Source: Corynebacterium atrinae
GTDB taxonomy: Bacteria > Actinomycetota > Actinomycetes > Mycobacteriales > Mycobacteriaceae
Direction: 5' to 3'
Assembly: GCF_030408455.1 (NCBI RefSeq)
Contig: NZ_CP046977.1
Span: 868,001-932,000, forward strand
Length of the DNA stretch: 64,000 nucleotides
Shown here: piece by piece, positions 53,279 to 63,152 of the stretch
Position numbering within the stretch: position 1 is the first letter of the stretch
Layout: every line of letters begins with the position of its first letter
Notes under the pieces: model-generated
The model's database searches: none
Told to the model about the DNA's origin: nothing
What the model saw: the letters and a program-made list of their open reading frames with translations, nothing else
Translations under genes and position numbers: made by a program

Positions 53279-55182
53279 GTGTGGCTACTCCCATCCTGTC
53301 CGTGCGTGACCTGCGGGTCACCTTCCCTTCAGAGGCCGGCAAGGTTCAAGCCGTCCGGGGCGTTGACTTCGATATCCACGAAGGTCGCACTCTCGGCATC
53401 GTTGGTGAGTCCGGCTCCGGCAAGTCCGTCACCTCTCTGGCCGTCATGGGCCTGTTGCCCCAGTATGCGAACGTCTCCGGGTCGGTGCTTTTCGACGACC
53501 GCGAACTCCTCGGCCTGTCCGATCCCCAGATGTCAAAAATCCGTGGGTCCGGCATCGGCATGATCTTTCAGGATCCGCTGTCGGCGCTAACACCGGTGTT
53601 TTCCATTGGTGATCAGATCGTGGAGGCATTGCAAGCCCACAACCGCATTTCGAAAAACCAAGCGATGAAGCGGGCCGTCGAGTTGCTCGACCTGGTGGGT
53701 ATCCCGGACCCGCAAAAGCGGGTCAAGAATTTCCCCCATGAATTCTCCGGCGGTATGCGCCAGCGCGTCGTCATCGCCATCGCGATCGCCAACAACCCGC
53801 GCCTGCTCATTGCGGACGAACCGACCACTGCGCTCGACGTCACCATTCAGGCCCAGATTCTCGACGTACTGAAGCTGGCTCAGCGGGAGACGGGCGCGGC
53901 AATGATCCTCATTACCCATGACATGGGCGTGGTGGCCGAAACCGCCGACGACGTGATGGTGATGTACGCGGGTCGTCCCATCGAGAAGGCGGATGTGTTT
54001 TCCACCTTCGCCCAGCCGAAGATGCCTTACACGATCGGCCTATTGGGGTCCACGCCTCGAGTCGACCAGCGCTCTGATGATCCGCTCACCCCGATCGAGG
54101 GGTCACCGCCAATTTTGGTCAACATCGAGGATCGCTGCCAGTTCGCCACACGGTGCCCGATTGTGGTCGATGCCTGCCTCAGTGCTGAACCGCCGCTCGT
54201 ACCTGTCGACGACGACCCGGACCACCTCACGGCCTGCCTGCGTTCCCCGGAGATTCATGATGCTCAGCTCAACGGTGAGGCTCTCTATCCGGTGCCGGTC
54301 CTATCCGAGGACGTGCTGGAGGGTGTCCCACGAGATCAGCGCAAGGTCACCCTCCAGGTCGACAACCTGAAGAAGGAGTTCCCCCTCATTAAGGGCACGG
54401 TGATCAAGCGACGCGTGGGCACCGTCCACGCTGTCAAAGGCGTCAGCTTTGACCTCCGGGAGGGGGAGTGCTTGGCCATCGTCGGCGAGTCCGGCTCCGG
54501 CAAGACGACCGCCCTGTTGGAAGTTATGGGTCTTGAACCCGAGGAGGGGACCTCAATTGTCCTCAACGGTAAGGATGCCGCGGCGATGTCTCGCGGGCAG
54601 CGCAGACAAGCACGCCGCGACATCCAAATGGTCTTCCAGGACCCCATGAGCTCGCTCAATCCGCGCATGACCATCCGCGAAATCCTGGAAGAGCCCCTTG
54701 CCTCCCTCGGGTTCGAGGGGGACAACAAGGCCCGCGTTGCGGAGCTCATGCGGCTTGTTGGCCTTGACGCCAGCCAGATCGACCGGTTTCCGGGGCAGTT
54801 TTCCGGGGGTCAGCGCCAACGCATCGGTTTGGCTCGAGCGCTGGCGACTCGGCCGTCGGTCATCGCTCTCGACGAGCCGGTGTCGGCGCTGGATGTGTCC
54901 ATCCAGGCTGGCGTGATCAACCTGTTGGAAGACCTCAAGCGCAAGCTGGGGCTTTCCTACCTCTTCGTTGCCCACGATCTTTCGGTGGTCCGACACCTCT
55001 CGGATCGGGTCGCCGTGATGTACAAGGGCGAGTTTGTCGAGGAGGGACCGGTGGACAGCATTTTCGATAATCCCCAACACGACTACACCCAGAAGCTGCT
55101 GTCGGCGATTCCGATCCCGGATCCCGTCGCCACGAGAACCCGGGACCGCCCAGGTTCAGGCTCCGAAGCACGACCCGAATAG
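53275..55182 (+). CDS. ABC peptide transporter ATPase, OppD-OppF fusion
   Basis: 635 residues, a second double-ABC ATPase. Walker A GESGSGKSV near 44 and GESGSGKTT near 405; signatures FSGGMRQRVVIA and FSGGQRQRIGLA. Between the halves is a Cys-containing stretch CQFATRCPIVVDACLS, the OppD-type C-terminal cluster of conserved cysteines (oligopeptide_HPY domain). Operon A lacks this extension, so the two systems are not recent copies. Confidence 0.94.
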   Translation: MSVATPILSVRDLRVTFPSEAGKVQAVRGVDFDIHEGRTLGIVGESGSGKSVTSLAVMGLLPQYANVSGSVLFDDRELLGLSDPQMSKIRGSGIGMIFQDPLSALTPVFSIGDQIVEALQAHNRISKNQAMKRAVELLDLVGIPDPQKRVKNFPHEFSGGMRQRVVIAIAIANNPRLLIADEPTTALDVTIQAQILDVLKLAQRETGAAMILITHDMGVVAETADDVMVMYAGRPIEKADVFSTFAQPKMPYTIGLLGSTPRVDQRSDDPLTPIEGSPPILVNIEDRCQFATRCPIVVDACLSAEPPLVPVDDDPDHLTACLRSPEIHDAQLNGEALYPVPVLSEDVLEGVPRDQRKVTLQVDNLKKEFPLIKGTVIKRRVGTVHAVKGVSFDLREGECLAIVGESGSGKTTALLEVMGLEPEEGTSIVLNGKDAAAMSRGQRRQARRDIQMVFQDPMSSLNPRMTIREILEEPLASLGFEGDNKARVAELMRLVGLDASQIDRFPGQFSGGQRQRIGLARALATRPSVIALDEPVSALDVSIQAGVINLLEDLKRKLGLSYLFVAHDLSVVRHLSDRVAVMYKGEFVEEGPVDSIFDNPQHDYTQKLLSAIPIPDPVATRTRDRPGSGSEARPE

Positions 55183-55220
55183 ACCATTACGTCCCCAATA
55201 CTGAAAGGAAGTGAAAGCTC

Positions 55221-56927
55221 ATGCGATCACGTTTCCGTACTCTCACTATCGCCACCCTCTCCGTTAGCGCGCTCACCCTGGCTGCCTGTGGTTCTGGCGG
55301 CGGCTCTTCAGACTCGACTAGCGGAGGCTCGGCTGGTTCAGGAGCGATTGACGCCCACAGCGTCAGCGCCTCGGGCGACTACAACATCCAGGAGCGTGAC
55401 GCACTCCAAGACGGCGGCACCCTCATCCTGCCCCTGACCGAGCTCAGCCAGCAGCAGAACACCTGGCAGGCGGACGGCAACCTCTACACCAAAAACGTGT
55501 GGAAGTGGTACAACCCGCAGGTCTCACTGTTCGACGGCGACGGCACCTGGCACGCCAACCCGGACTACCTCACGGACGTTAAGGATGAGGTAGTCGATGG
55601 CAATACCGTCATTACTTACACCATCCACCCGGACGCTACCTTCAACGATGGCACCCCGATTGATTGGACCACCTTCGAGCACACCTGGAAGTTCTCCAAC
55701 GGCGAGAACAAAGAGCTCAATGTTTCCTCCACCGACGGTTATGAGCTGATCAAGTCCGTCACCCGCGGGGAGAACGACAAGCAAGCTGTGGTCACCTACG
55801 ACGGTTCTTACGCCTGGTGGCAGGGCCTATTCGGCTTCCTGCTGCACAACGCCGTCAACACCCCTGAGCTCTACAACACCGGCTACCTCGGCCAGGTGCG
55901 CCCGGAATGGGGAGCGGGCCCCTACAAGGTGGAAAACGTCAACTTCAACACAGGCGAGATCAGCTTTGTCCAAAACGAAAAGTGGTGGGGAGACACCGGC
56001 AAGCTGGACAAAGTTACCTACCGTCAGATGGAAGATCAGGCCAGCCTCAACGCCCTCCGCGCAGGTGAAATCGACGCCTCTGCAGTGGCTTCCAAGGATC
56101 GATTGGCTACCGCGAAGGAAATGGGCGACAAGCTCGATATCCGTACCGCTTTGCTGCCAGCCAACTACCTCATGACTGTCAACAGCAAGTCGCCGATGCT
56201 GGAAGACATCAAGGTACGCGAGGCCATCATGACGGCCGTTGATCGCGAGCAGCTCGCCGCCATCCGATTCAATGGCCTCGACTACACCGAGGATCTCCCG
56301 GGCTCCTTCGCGCTGTTCCAGACCCAGGAGGGCTATGAGAACAATTTCGGTGAGGTCCTCAGCTTTGACGCCGATCGGGCTAAGACCCTGTTGGAGGAGG
56401 CCGGCTGGACCGAGGGGGCCAACGGCATCCGCGAGAAGGATGGCCAGCCCCTTACCCTGCGCTACGTCATCACCGGTGAAAGCCCGATGGTCCAAGCCAC
56501 GGCTGGCGCGATCCAGGCGATGCTCAAGAACGTGGGCGTCGACGTTCAGATCCAGGAACGCCCCTCTTCCGAGTTCTCCCAGGTGACCAGCCAGCGAGAC
56601 TTCGACATCTTCCTCATGGGCTTCCGCTCCGGTGACCCCTTCGGCGTCGCCTACTTCGGTCAGGTGTACCTGTCCGACTCGGAGCTGAACCTGTCCGGCA
56701 CCGGCACCCCGGAGCTGGATACCAAGATCCGCGAACTGCAGCGTATCTCCGATCCCGATGAGCAGATCGCGCGCGCCAATGTGCTCGAGCAGGAGGCCAT
56801 GGGCACCTTCGGCATCATGCCTTACGCCAACGGACCGGAGATCATTGCCGTGAAGCCGGGGCTGGCCAACTACGGAGCATTCTCCTTCGCCGAGATCCCC
56901 GTGGAGGACATCGGCTGGGAGAAGTAG
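55221..56927 (+). CDS. peptide ABC transporter substrate-binding lipoprotein (family 5)
   Basis: 568 residues. Lipobox LAAC with Cys23, then a Ser/Gly-rich linker. SBP_bac_5 body with DATFNDGTPIDWTTFEHTW and WGAGPYKVENV. RBS AAGGAAG. It is last in operon B rather than first as in operon A. Sequence differs clearly from the operon A binding protein, implying different peptide preference. Confidence 0.92.
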   Translation: MRSRFRTLTIATLSVSALTLAACGSGGGSSDSTSGGSAGSGAIDAHSVSASGDYNIQERDALQDGGTLILPLTELSQQQNTWQADGNLYTKNVWKWYNPQVSLFDGDGTWHANPDYLTDVKDEVVDGNTVITYTIHPDATFNDGTPIDWTTFEHTWKFSNGENKELNVSSTDGYELIKSVTRGENDKQAVVTYDGSYAWWQGLFGFLLHNAVNTPELYNTGYLGQVRPEWGAGPYKVENVNFNTGEISFVQNEKWWGDTGKLDKVTYRQMEDQASLNALRAGEIDASAVASKDRLATAKEMGDKLDIRTALLPANYLMTVNSKSPMLEDIKVREAIMTAVDREQLAAIRFNGLDYTEDLPGSFALFQTQEGYENNFGEVLSFDADRAKTLLEEAGWTEGANGIREKDGQPLTLRYVITGESPMVQATAGAIQAMLKNVGVDVQIQERPSSEFSQVTSQRDFDIFLMGFRSGDPFGVAYFGQVYLSDSELNLSGTGTPELDTKIRELQRISDPDEQIARANVLEQEAMGTFGIMPYANGPEIIAVKPGLANYGAFSFAEIPVEDIGWEK

Positions 56928-56936
56928 CGCCCGGCG

Positions 56937-57278
56937 CTAGATGATCTCGTCGAGGATCTCAGTGGGGCGTGCGATCCGCACGCCCTTTTCCGTCACCACG
57001 ATCGGCCGCTCAATCAAACGAGGGTGGACCACCATGGCGGCTAGGAGATCCTCGGCGGGAGTATCTTTGCTGAGGCCGAGCTTGCGGTATTCCGCCTCCC
57101 GCACGCGGATGGCGTCGTGCGGGCTGAGCCCGGCGGCGTCGAGAAGCTCTTTGAGCTTTTCGACGCTCGGCGGTGCTTCCAGGTAAGCGACCACCTCCGG
57201 CTCGATCCCACGCTCCCGCAGATAGGCGAGAGCCTGCCTGGACTTGGAACAGCGGGGATTATGGAAAATAGTCGCCAT
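56937..57278 (-). CDS. arsC: ArsC/Spx-like thioredoxin-fold reductase
   Basis: 113 residues of glutaredoxin-dependent ArsC/YffB type. Catalytic Cys10 in FHNPRCSKSRQAL, then YLEAPPSVEKLKELL and the conserved Arg of LIERPIVV. Unrelated in fold to the LMW-phosphatase ArsC at 3226. No arsenic genes adjoin it, so it may be a general thiol reductase. Cotranscribed with the 59-residue gene 3 bases upstream and convergent with operon B. Confidence 0.85.
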   Translation of the reverse strand: MATIFHNPRCSKSRQALAYLRERGIEPEVVAYLEAPPSVEKLKELLDAAGLSPHDAIRVREAEYRKLGLSKDTPAEDLLAAMVVHPRLIERPIVVTEKGVRIARPTEILDEII

Positions 57279-57281
57279 AAC

Positions 57282-57461
57282 TTAGTAGTTAGCCGGCGGA
57301 TCGCTAGCGGGGAAGGACTCTTGGCCCCATTCCTCGGGCAGTTCATCGCGCAATTCCTCGGATGACTTGCCTATTTTCTCCGGGTGATTGTGCGTGAAGG
57401 GCTTGTCCTCTGGGAATTCCCAGAGCAGCTTCTTTTCTTCGCCATTGTGTTGGTCGGACAT
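57282..57461 (-). CDS. small acidic protein, 59 residues
   Basis: Reads MSDQHNGEEKKLLWEFPEDK then ends ELPEEWGQESFPASDPPANY. The C-terminal SFPASDPP motif recurs in small proteins of many bacteria with no assigned role. A strong AAAGGAG precedes the ATG at 57461. The stop lies 3 bases before the ArsC/Spx-like gene, so they are likely cotranslated. No Cys or membrane helix. Confidence 0.75.
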   Translation of the reverse strand: MSDQHNGEEKKLLWEFPEDKPFTHNHPEKIGKSSEELRDELPEEWGQESFPASDPPANY

Positions 57462-57529
57462 GACAGCTCCTTTCGTGGGGGATATCTACCCTTAAATCTA
57501 CCCCGCGAACGTGGTCAGCGTCACAACCC

Positions 57530-58069
57530 TTAGTTGTCTGCAGGTGCCAAACTGACCGACTCGGCCCACGTCAACTCGATTCCCAGGGTGCGCAGCCATT
57601 CCATGGCGTCGTCCTGGTGGCGAGTAATGCCCTCCACGGCGGTCAATGTGGTGTCGATAGCGCGCTCGGCGTCCTCCGCCGTGATGAGGCCAGCCGAGGT
57701 GGCGGCGGCCAACTCATCGATGTCCTGGACGTCGATCGGCTCACCGGTGACGGAAATGAGGTCGACGTAAAGGTCACGGGTCGACCACACCTCGCCGTCC
57801 ACGTCGATATCGGCGACATCAAAGTAGAAATCCTGGCGCTCGTTGATACCCTCGCGGAAATGGAAAATGTTGGCGCGCAAGCCCAGGTTAGGCAGCAGCC
57901 ACGATTCGAGGTAGCCAAACTTGGGGTGGTTAGCACCGCGAGCCATATACAGGCCGAAATCGGTGACGTGAAAGGTGTCCACTGCGCGCTGGTAACCCTT
58001 CGGGTCAATGTTGACTCGATCGGAGGTGTTGAATGTCTCCTGCTTTACGGGATGAAGATCAGCAGTCAC
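57530..58069 (-). CDS. DUF402 domain-containing protein
   Basis: 179 residues. DUF402 core DVADIDVDGEVWSTRDLYVDLISV at about 90-115 with acidic residues that bind a divalent metal in related nucleotide phosphatases. GTG 58069 is chosen: it follows GCGAGG and begins VTADLHPVKQETFN. It starts 5 bases after the secreted-protein gene on the same strand. Substrate unknown. Confidence 0.85.
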   Translation of the reverse strand: MTADLHPVKQETFNTSDRVNIDPKGYQRAVDTFHVTDFGLYMARGANHPKFGYLESWLLPNLGLRANIFHFREGINERQDFYFDVADIDVDGEVWSTRDLYVDLISVTGEPIDVQDIDELAAATSAGLITAEDAERAIDTTLTAVEGITRHQDDAMEWLRTLGIELTWAESVSLAPADN

Positions 58070-58074
58070 GTCTA

Positions 58075-58779
58075 TTACCTCGCATCGATAATCGCGGCAG
58101 TGGGGATGAAGTGGCACGAGTTGGTTTCAGTGCGCACGTTTCCAGAAACGACGGCGACGACCGTGCCGTGCCCCGTGTTGGCGGTGCCGGAGACTGTCGC
58201 CGGTCCTTCTGGATTGATGCCGTTGTTGTCCAGGGAGGTGATGCCGTGGCGCAGGTTAGTGAGATTGAACCAATGTACGAACAGCTCGCCCTGATTGGCG
58301 GCGGCGGGGGAGGTGCCAAGAGCGGTGAAAAGGAAAGCAGTCTGGCCATCGGCAGCACCGGGGGCTGGAATCGTGGTCGGCCCGGGAACTGCGATGGCTG
58401 AGCCGACCGCGTCCAAGCCACCTTCGATGCACTTTCCCGACACCGTCGGCCAGATGAACTGGGTGAACCCGGGTCCATCGACGGGGAGCGGGACGCCGCC
58501 CTCAGACCCATTGCCGTTGCCCGCATAGAAAGCTAGGGCAGACAAAACGGCGTCAGAGATCTCCTTGGGCAACCAGGGGTGGTTAGCGAAATCGCGCACC
58601 TGCTGAGTGACCTGCGGCGTGGGTCGGCCGAGCTCGTCCAGCGGACTCTGCGGTAGAGAAGACGCCGAGGCGGCCGACGGCGCCAGCAGGCCGGTGAGGG
58701 CGATTGCTGAAGCCGCGGCCACGGCGACAAACGCCGAGCGGGTGCCGACACGCTTTGCCGGACGGATTGGTGATCCCAC
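58075..58779 (-). CDS. secreted protein of unknown function
   Basis: About 234 residues from GTG 58779, which follows GGAAAGG by six bases. A basic N-region (RPAKRVGTR), hydrophobic core and ASA motif form a Sec signal peptide of about 40 residues. The mature part has two Cys residues (SGKCIEGG and TNSCHFIP) likely forming a disulfide, and ends near CHFIPTAAI. I recognise a corynebacterial style but no functional domain. The frame is open to TTG 58830. Confidence 0.7.
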   Translation of the reverse strand: MGSPIRPAKRVGTRSAFVAVAAASAIALTGLLAPSAASASSLPQSPLDELGRPTPQVTQQVRDFANHPWLPKEISDAVLSALAFYAGNGNGSEGGVPLPVDGPGFTQFIWPTVSGKCIEGGLDAVGSAIAVPGPTTIPAPGAADGQTAFLFTALGTSPAAANQGELFVHWFNLTNLRHGITSLDNNGINPEGPATVSGTANTGHGTVVAVVSGNVRTETNSCHFIPTAAIIDAR

Positions 58780-59094
58780 AGAGGACCTTTCCGAATTCAC
58801 ATCTTTAACAGTAGTTTCATTGCACAACAATATTCACTTGTATCCCACAGTCAAGCCATTTTGCTTAACTATTTAGTTCTGTCGCACTTCGAGACCATTT
58901 CGTTACACTTGCGCGTTCCTCGACTCTAAAGATTCGCGCGCCTCACGGCAAAGCCCTGGATGTGAACGAGACGGGTTGGTCACACTCCCAGCTCTCCGAT
59001 AGTGCAGGTCTGGCCAATCGCGAGTAGTCTTATGGGCTGTTCACCATCGCGGCCTCGATTGGCCCGATCAACATCCGCTAGGAGCAGCCCACTC
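58780..59094. other. intergenic region, divergent promoters
   Basis: 315 bases between the secreted-protein gene and typA. AT-rich segments at 58800-58880 probably hold the minus-strand promoter, and 59000-59090 the typA promoter and AGGAG ribosome site. I see no RNA gene or strong hairpin. Confidence 0.5.
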
Positions 59095-61005
59095 GTGTCC
59101 CACCCTGAGTTCCGTAACGTCGCCATCGTCGCGCACGTTGACCACGGCAAGACCACCCTCGTTAACGCCATGCTGGAGCAGTCCGGCGTTTTCGGCGATC
59201 ACGGCGAAGTCACCGACCGCGTCATGGACTCCGGAGATCTGGAACGCGAAAAGGGCATCACCATCCTGGCCAAGAACACGGCTATCCGCCGTCAAGGCCA
59301 GGGCAAGGACGGCAATGACCTGATCATTAACGTCATCGACACCCCGGGCCACGCCGACTTCGGTGGCGAGGTGGAGCGCGCACTGTCCATGGTCGACGGC
59401 GTCGTCCTGCTCGTTGACGCTTCCGAAGGCCCGCTCCCGCAGACCCGCTTTGTTTTGGGCAAGGCGCTGGCCGCCAAGATGCCCGTCATCATCCTCGTGA
59501 ATAAGACTGACCGACCCGATGCGCGCATCGAAGAGGTTGTCAGCGATTCTCAGGACCTCCTGCTCGAACTCGCCGCCAACCTCGAAGATCCGGAGGCCGC
59601 CCAGGCTGCCGAGTCCCTGCTGGACCTGCCGGTCCTCTATGCCTCCGGCCGTGAGGGCAAGGCCTCCACCGAAAACCCCGGCGATGGCAATGTCCCCGAC
59701 GCCGAGAACCTCCAGGCCCTGTTCGACGTCATCTACGAAGTCCTCCCGGAGCCCTCCGCAGAGCTCGACGCTCCGCTGCAGGCCCACGTCACCAACCTGG
59801 ACTCCTCCTCCTTCCTAGGTCGTATCGGCCTCGTGCGTATCCACGCCGGCAAGCTGCACAAGGGCCAGCAGGTCTCTTGGATTCACTACGATGACGAGGG
59901 CAACGAGCACTTCAAGACCGTCAAGATCGCCGAGCTGCTCCGCACCGTCGGTGTGTCCCGACAGCCCACCGACGAGGTTATCGCCGGTGACATCGCCGCT
60001 ATTTCCGGCATCGACGAGATCATGATCGGTGATACTCTCGCCGATCCCGAGAACCCGGTTGCTCTCCCGCGTATCACCGTCGACGAGCCGGCCATCTCCA
60101 TGACTATCGGTGTCAACACCTCCCCGCTGGCCGGCCGCGGTGGCGGCGACAAGCTCACCGCCCGTGTCCTCAAGTCCCGCCTGGACAACGAGCTCATCGG
60201 TAACGTCTCCCTGCGCGTGCTGCCGACCGAGCGCCCCGATACCTGGGAGGTGCAGGGCCGCGGTGAGATGGCTTTGTCCATCCTGGTGGAGACGATGCGC
60301 CGCGAGGGCTTCGAGCTGACCGTGGGCAAGCCGCAGGTGGTTACCCAGGTCATCGACGGCACCGTCCACGAGCCCTACGAGCACATGGTTATCGACGTCC
60401 CCGGGGAGCACCAGGGTGCGGTCACCCAGCTCATGGCAGCCCGCAAGGGCCAGATGACCGGTATGGACACCGGCGCTGGCGAGTGGGTCCGCATGGAGTT
60501 CGACGTTCCCGCCCGTGGCCTCATCGGTTTCCGTACCACCTTCATGACCGAGACCCGCGGCACCGGCATCGCCAACAGCTACGCCATCGAGATGCGCCCC
60601 TGGGCCGGCGAGATCAAGGGCCGCAACTCCGGCTCCCTCGTTGCCGACCGTTCGGGCCAGATCACCACTTATGCCCTCCAGAACCTGGCAGATCGCGGCT
60701 CCTTCTTCGTCGAGCCCGGCACTGAGGCCTACGAAGGCATGGTCGTCGGCGCGAACAACCGCGAAGAGGACATGGACGTCAACATCACCAAGGAGAAGAA
60801 GCTCACCAACATGCGTGCAGCTTCCGCCGACACCACCGTCACGCTGGCGAAGGCACACACCCTGTCCTTGGATGAGGCCATGGAGTTCTGCGGCCAAGAC
60901 GAGTGCGTCGAGGTCACCCCGGACATCCTGCGGGTGCGCAAGCTCAACCTCAACGCCACGGAGCGTGCCCGTGCTCGCTCCCGTGAGAAGCAGCTGAATA
61001 AGTAG
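59095..61005 (+). CDS. typA: translational GTPase TypA/BipA
   Basis: 636 residues. G1 AHVDHGKTT near residue 14, switch [16 protein letters not shown]3 DTPGHADF, G4 NKTD; then EF-G-like domains and the BipA C-terminal domain ([20 protein letters not shown]). Ribosome-associated GTPase aiding assembly and stress growth. GTG at 59095 follows AGGAG; the ATG at 59002 is rejected because homology begins at [10 protein letters not shown]. Confidence 0.96.
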   Translation: MSHPEFRNVAIVAHVDHGKTTLVNAMLEQSGVFGDHGEVTDRVMDSGDLEREKGITILAKNTAIRRQGQGKDGNDLIINVIDTPGHADFGGEVERALSMVDGVVLLVDASEGPLPQTRFVLGKALAAKMPVIILVNKTDRPDARIEEVVSDSQDLLLELAANLEDPEAAQAAESLLDLPVLYASGREGKASTENPGDGNVPDAENLQALFDVIYEVLPEPSAELDAPLQAHVTNLDSSSFLGRIGLVRIHAGKLHKGQQVSWIHYDDEGNEHFKTVKIAELLRTVGVSRQPTDEVIAGDIAAISGIDEIMIGDTLADPENPVALPRITVDEPAISMTIGVNTSPLAGRGGGDKLTARVLKSRLDNELIGNVSLRVLPTERPDTWEVQGRGEMALSILVETMRREGFELTVGKPQVVTQVIDGTVHEPYEHMVIDVPGEHQGAVTQLMAARKGQMTGMDTGAGEWVRMEFDVPARGLIGFRTTFMTETRGTGIANSYAIEMRPWAGEIKGRNSGSLVADRSGQITTYALQNLADRGSFFVEPGTEAYEGMVVGANNREEDMDVNITKEKKLTNMRAASADTTVTLAKAHTLSLDEAMEFCGQDECVEVTPDILRVRKLNLNATERARARSREKQLNK

Positions 61006-61020
61006 TAGCGCTCGACCAAC

Positions 61021-61063
61021 AGCCGCGCCGGTGTCTTGATTTCGTCTCGACACCGGCGCGGCT
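61021..61063 (+). terminator. terminator-like hairpin after typA
   Basis: AGCCGCGCCGGTGTC pairs perfectly over 15 bp with GACACCGGCGCGGCT across a 13-base loop, 16 bases after the typA stop. The following run is CTGTCGTGG, not poly-T, so termination may be incomplete. Confidence 0.75.
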
Positions 61064-61267
61064 CTGTCGTGGCTCTGTCGTGATGTAGAGAACCAATGAT
61101 CCCCTTCACCGGGTGCTTCATCGACACCGCGCCGGCATGGTTCTTCGACATTTTTCGATCGAGGGCTCCCGGGAAAACTCTCCTTTTGAGCGTCACGGAT
61201 CGGCTACGTGTGTGGCTTAACCCGCAGGGCTACTCAGGTAGAACAGCCTGAGTGGCCCAGAGAGCAG

Positions 61268-61660
61268 CTACTCGCACCCGACGCCATCGCCGTCCCGGTC
61301 GAGGTGCTTGCCGTATCCGGGGCTGCCCGCGTACACCGGGGCGGCACCGGCAGCGCGTGCTGCGGAGCAGTTCTTGTAGTAGGCGGCAGCGGGAGCCACG
61401 GCTCGGGCAGGTTCGGGGATGGAGGCGAAGCCTTGCGGGACGGTGTTCACCTCTGCTTCCACGGGAGCGACAACAGGCTCCGGTTCGGGTGCAGGTTCCG
61501 GTTCGGGCTCCACCACCACGGATTTGGTGACCGTGACCTTCTGCGTTGACACCTTTACGGAGGTGACCGTCTCTGTGACTGGCGTGGGCTCTCCGCCACC
61601 GCAGGCCGTGAGGACGAACATGGCGGACAAAGCGAAGGGGAGCGTGAGCAGGCGGCGCAT
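61268..61660 (-). CDS. Excalibur-domain lipoprotein
   Basis: 130 residues. Lipobox VLTAC with Cys20, a Glu/Pro-rich spacer (EPEPEPAPEPEP), then the Excalibur calcium-binding domain YYKNCSAARAAGAAPVYAG ending HLDRDGDGVGCE with a DxDxDG loop and two Cys. Surface-exposed. ATG 61660 (MRRLLTLPFAL) preceded by AAAGGAAA; the upstream frame to 61705 lacks a signal-peptide start. Confidence 0.88.
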   Translation of the reverse strand: MRRLLTLPFALSAMFVLTACGGGEPTPVTETVTSVKVSTQKVTVTKSVVVEPEPEPAPEPEPVVAPVEAEVNTVPQGFASIPEPARAVAPAAAYYKNCSAARAAGAAPVYAGSPGYGKHLDRDGDGVGCE

Positions 61661-61956
61661 TGATTTCCTTTGGTGAGATTTCGGGCGACCTGGAAATTCT
61701 CCCACCTTTCACAGGAGTTTCGCAGCAAGTTGCCAAAGAATTGTTACCCCCAGAAGCCCCCGGCTCACGCCGCCGTGATTTCTCCCACCTTCCCACGGCG
61801 GCTGGGCTTCCTGAATGTCCCACATTTTGTCCGGCGACGACGTTCTCTTTAGCAGGTTGGCAAGGCATTGAACGGGAAAGGGGTTGAAACCTTTCCCAGT
61901 TTGTGAAGGCTCCGCTGATCTGCGCGGTGTGAGAGAAAAGGGGGCGCTGTGGAAGC
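61661..61956. other. intergenic region, divergent promoters
   Basis: 296 bases between the Excalibur lipoprotein and the MFS gene. I see no gene, repeat or strong hairpin. It must hold both promoters. The last 20 bases carry AAAAGGGGGCG upstream of the MFS start. Confidence 0.5.
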
Positions 61957-63144
61957 ATGGGCCGCATGAGCCAACGACTTAGGCGAGTTTCCGGCGTGGG
62001 AATTATGTTTGCCACCAACGGAGCTGTTTTCGCTTCCGTTTTGCCGTGGTACCCGACGATTAAGACTCAGTGGGGGCTCAGCGATCTCGCTTTCGGCCTC
62101 CTCGTCGCTGCCGTCGCCGTCGGTTCCCTCGGTTCCACCGTGTTGCCATCGTGGGCTGTGAATCGGTTCGGGCCGCGCAAGGTTGTCTTCTACGGCACCG
62201 CCATTTTGGCGTTGTTGGTAGCGGCGATCGGCTGGATCCCCTCCGCCTGGCCCCTGGCGTTGGTCTTTGCCTGCTTTGGTCTCATGGACGCGGTGGTGGA
62301 TGTCTCGCAGAACGTCGCAGGCGTGCGCGTTCAGGATCGGCTGGGTAAGTCCATCATTTCCTCCCTTCATGCCTTTTGGTCCTTGGGCGCGGTGGCAGGT
62401 GGTGCGGCGGGCACCGCCGCAGCCGTGGCGGGCTTGGACATTCGGGTCCACCTGGGGATTGTCGCGGTCGTCGTGACGCTGTTTGCACTGTTGGCTACGT
62501 GGCTCACCGGCCCTGTGCCGGCCCCGACGATGGACGACAGCTACGAGGGGGACGGCGGCGTCGATAAGCGAGTGTGGGCATCGCTCATGGTGGTGCTGCC
62601 GATTGCCCTGGTGGCGCTGTCGGGCACGATGATGGAGGACTTGGCCAACAACTGGTCCGGGCTGGCGTCCGTGGAGCTGGCGGGCGGCTCGCTCGAGGCC
62701 GCCGGGTTGGCCTTCACAGTCATGTTGGCTGCGCAGTGCATCGGACGTTTCACCGGAGATCTGCTGATTAATCGCTACGGGACCGTCGCCATCGCCCGCA
62801 ACGGCGGCGTGCTCATCGGTATCGGCGGCGTCTTGGTTGTCCTCGCCACCGGCCCCGAGCTGCTGTTCCTGGGTCTGGCGTTCGCGGGCTTCGGCTGCGC
62901 CACCCTCGTGCCCAGCGCCTTTGCCGCGGCCGCCCGCATCCCGGGGCTATCCCAAGGTGCCGGCGTCACCGCCGTGGGTTGGCTCATGCGCCTGGGCTTT
63001 TTGGGTACGAGCCCGCTCATCGGTGCCATCTCGACTGGGCTGAGCCTGCGGTGGGCATTCGGCCTGCTCATCGTCATTGGAGTGCTGGTTGCCTTCCTCG
63101 CCCCGGCGCTGCGAACTGGGTCCACGCCTGTCGCCAAGGCATAA
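61957..63144 (+). CDS. MFS transporter
   Basis: 395 residues, twelve hydrophobic helices. First helix starts GIMFATNGAVFASVLPWYPT; QNVAGVRVQDRLGKSIISSLHAFWSLG and the second-half block GRFTGDLLINRYG are typical of YbjJ-like MFS proteins. Substrate unknown. ATG 61957 or 61966. Eight bases before the next lipoprotein gene. Confidence 0.88.
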   Translation: MGRMSQRLRRVSGVGIMFATNGAVFASVLPWYPTIKTQWGLSDLAFGLLVAAVAVGSLGSTVLPSWAVNRFGPRKVVFYGTAILALLVAAIGWIPSAWPLALVFACFGLMDAVVDVSQNVAGVRVQDRLGKSIISSLHAFWSLGAVAGGAAGTAAAVAGLDIRVHLGIVAVVVTLFALLATWLTGPVPAPTMDDSYEGDGGVDKRVWASLMVVLPIALVALSGTMMEDLANNWSGLASVELAGGSLEAAGLAFTVMLAAQCIGRFTGDLLINRYGTVAIARNGGVLIGIGGVLVVLATGPELLFLGLAFAGFGCATLVPSAFAAAARIPGLSQGAGVTAVGWLMRLGFLGTSPLIGAISTGLSLRWAFGLLIVIGVLVAFLAPALRTGSTPVAKA

Positions 63145-63152
63145 TTGGCAGG

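Noticed and set aside
59815..61053. Long open frame opposite typA
   Set aside because: Antisense shadow of a highly conserved GTPase gene.
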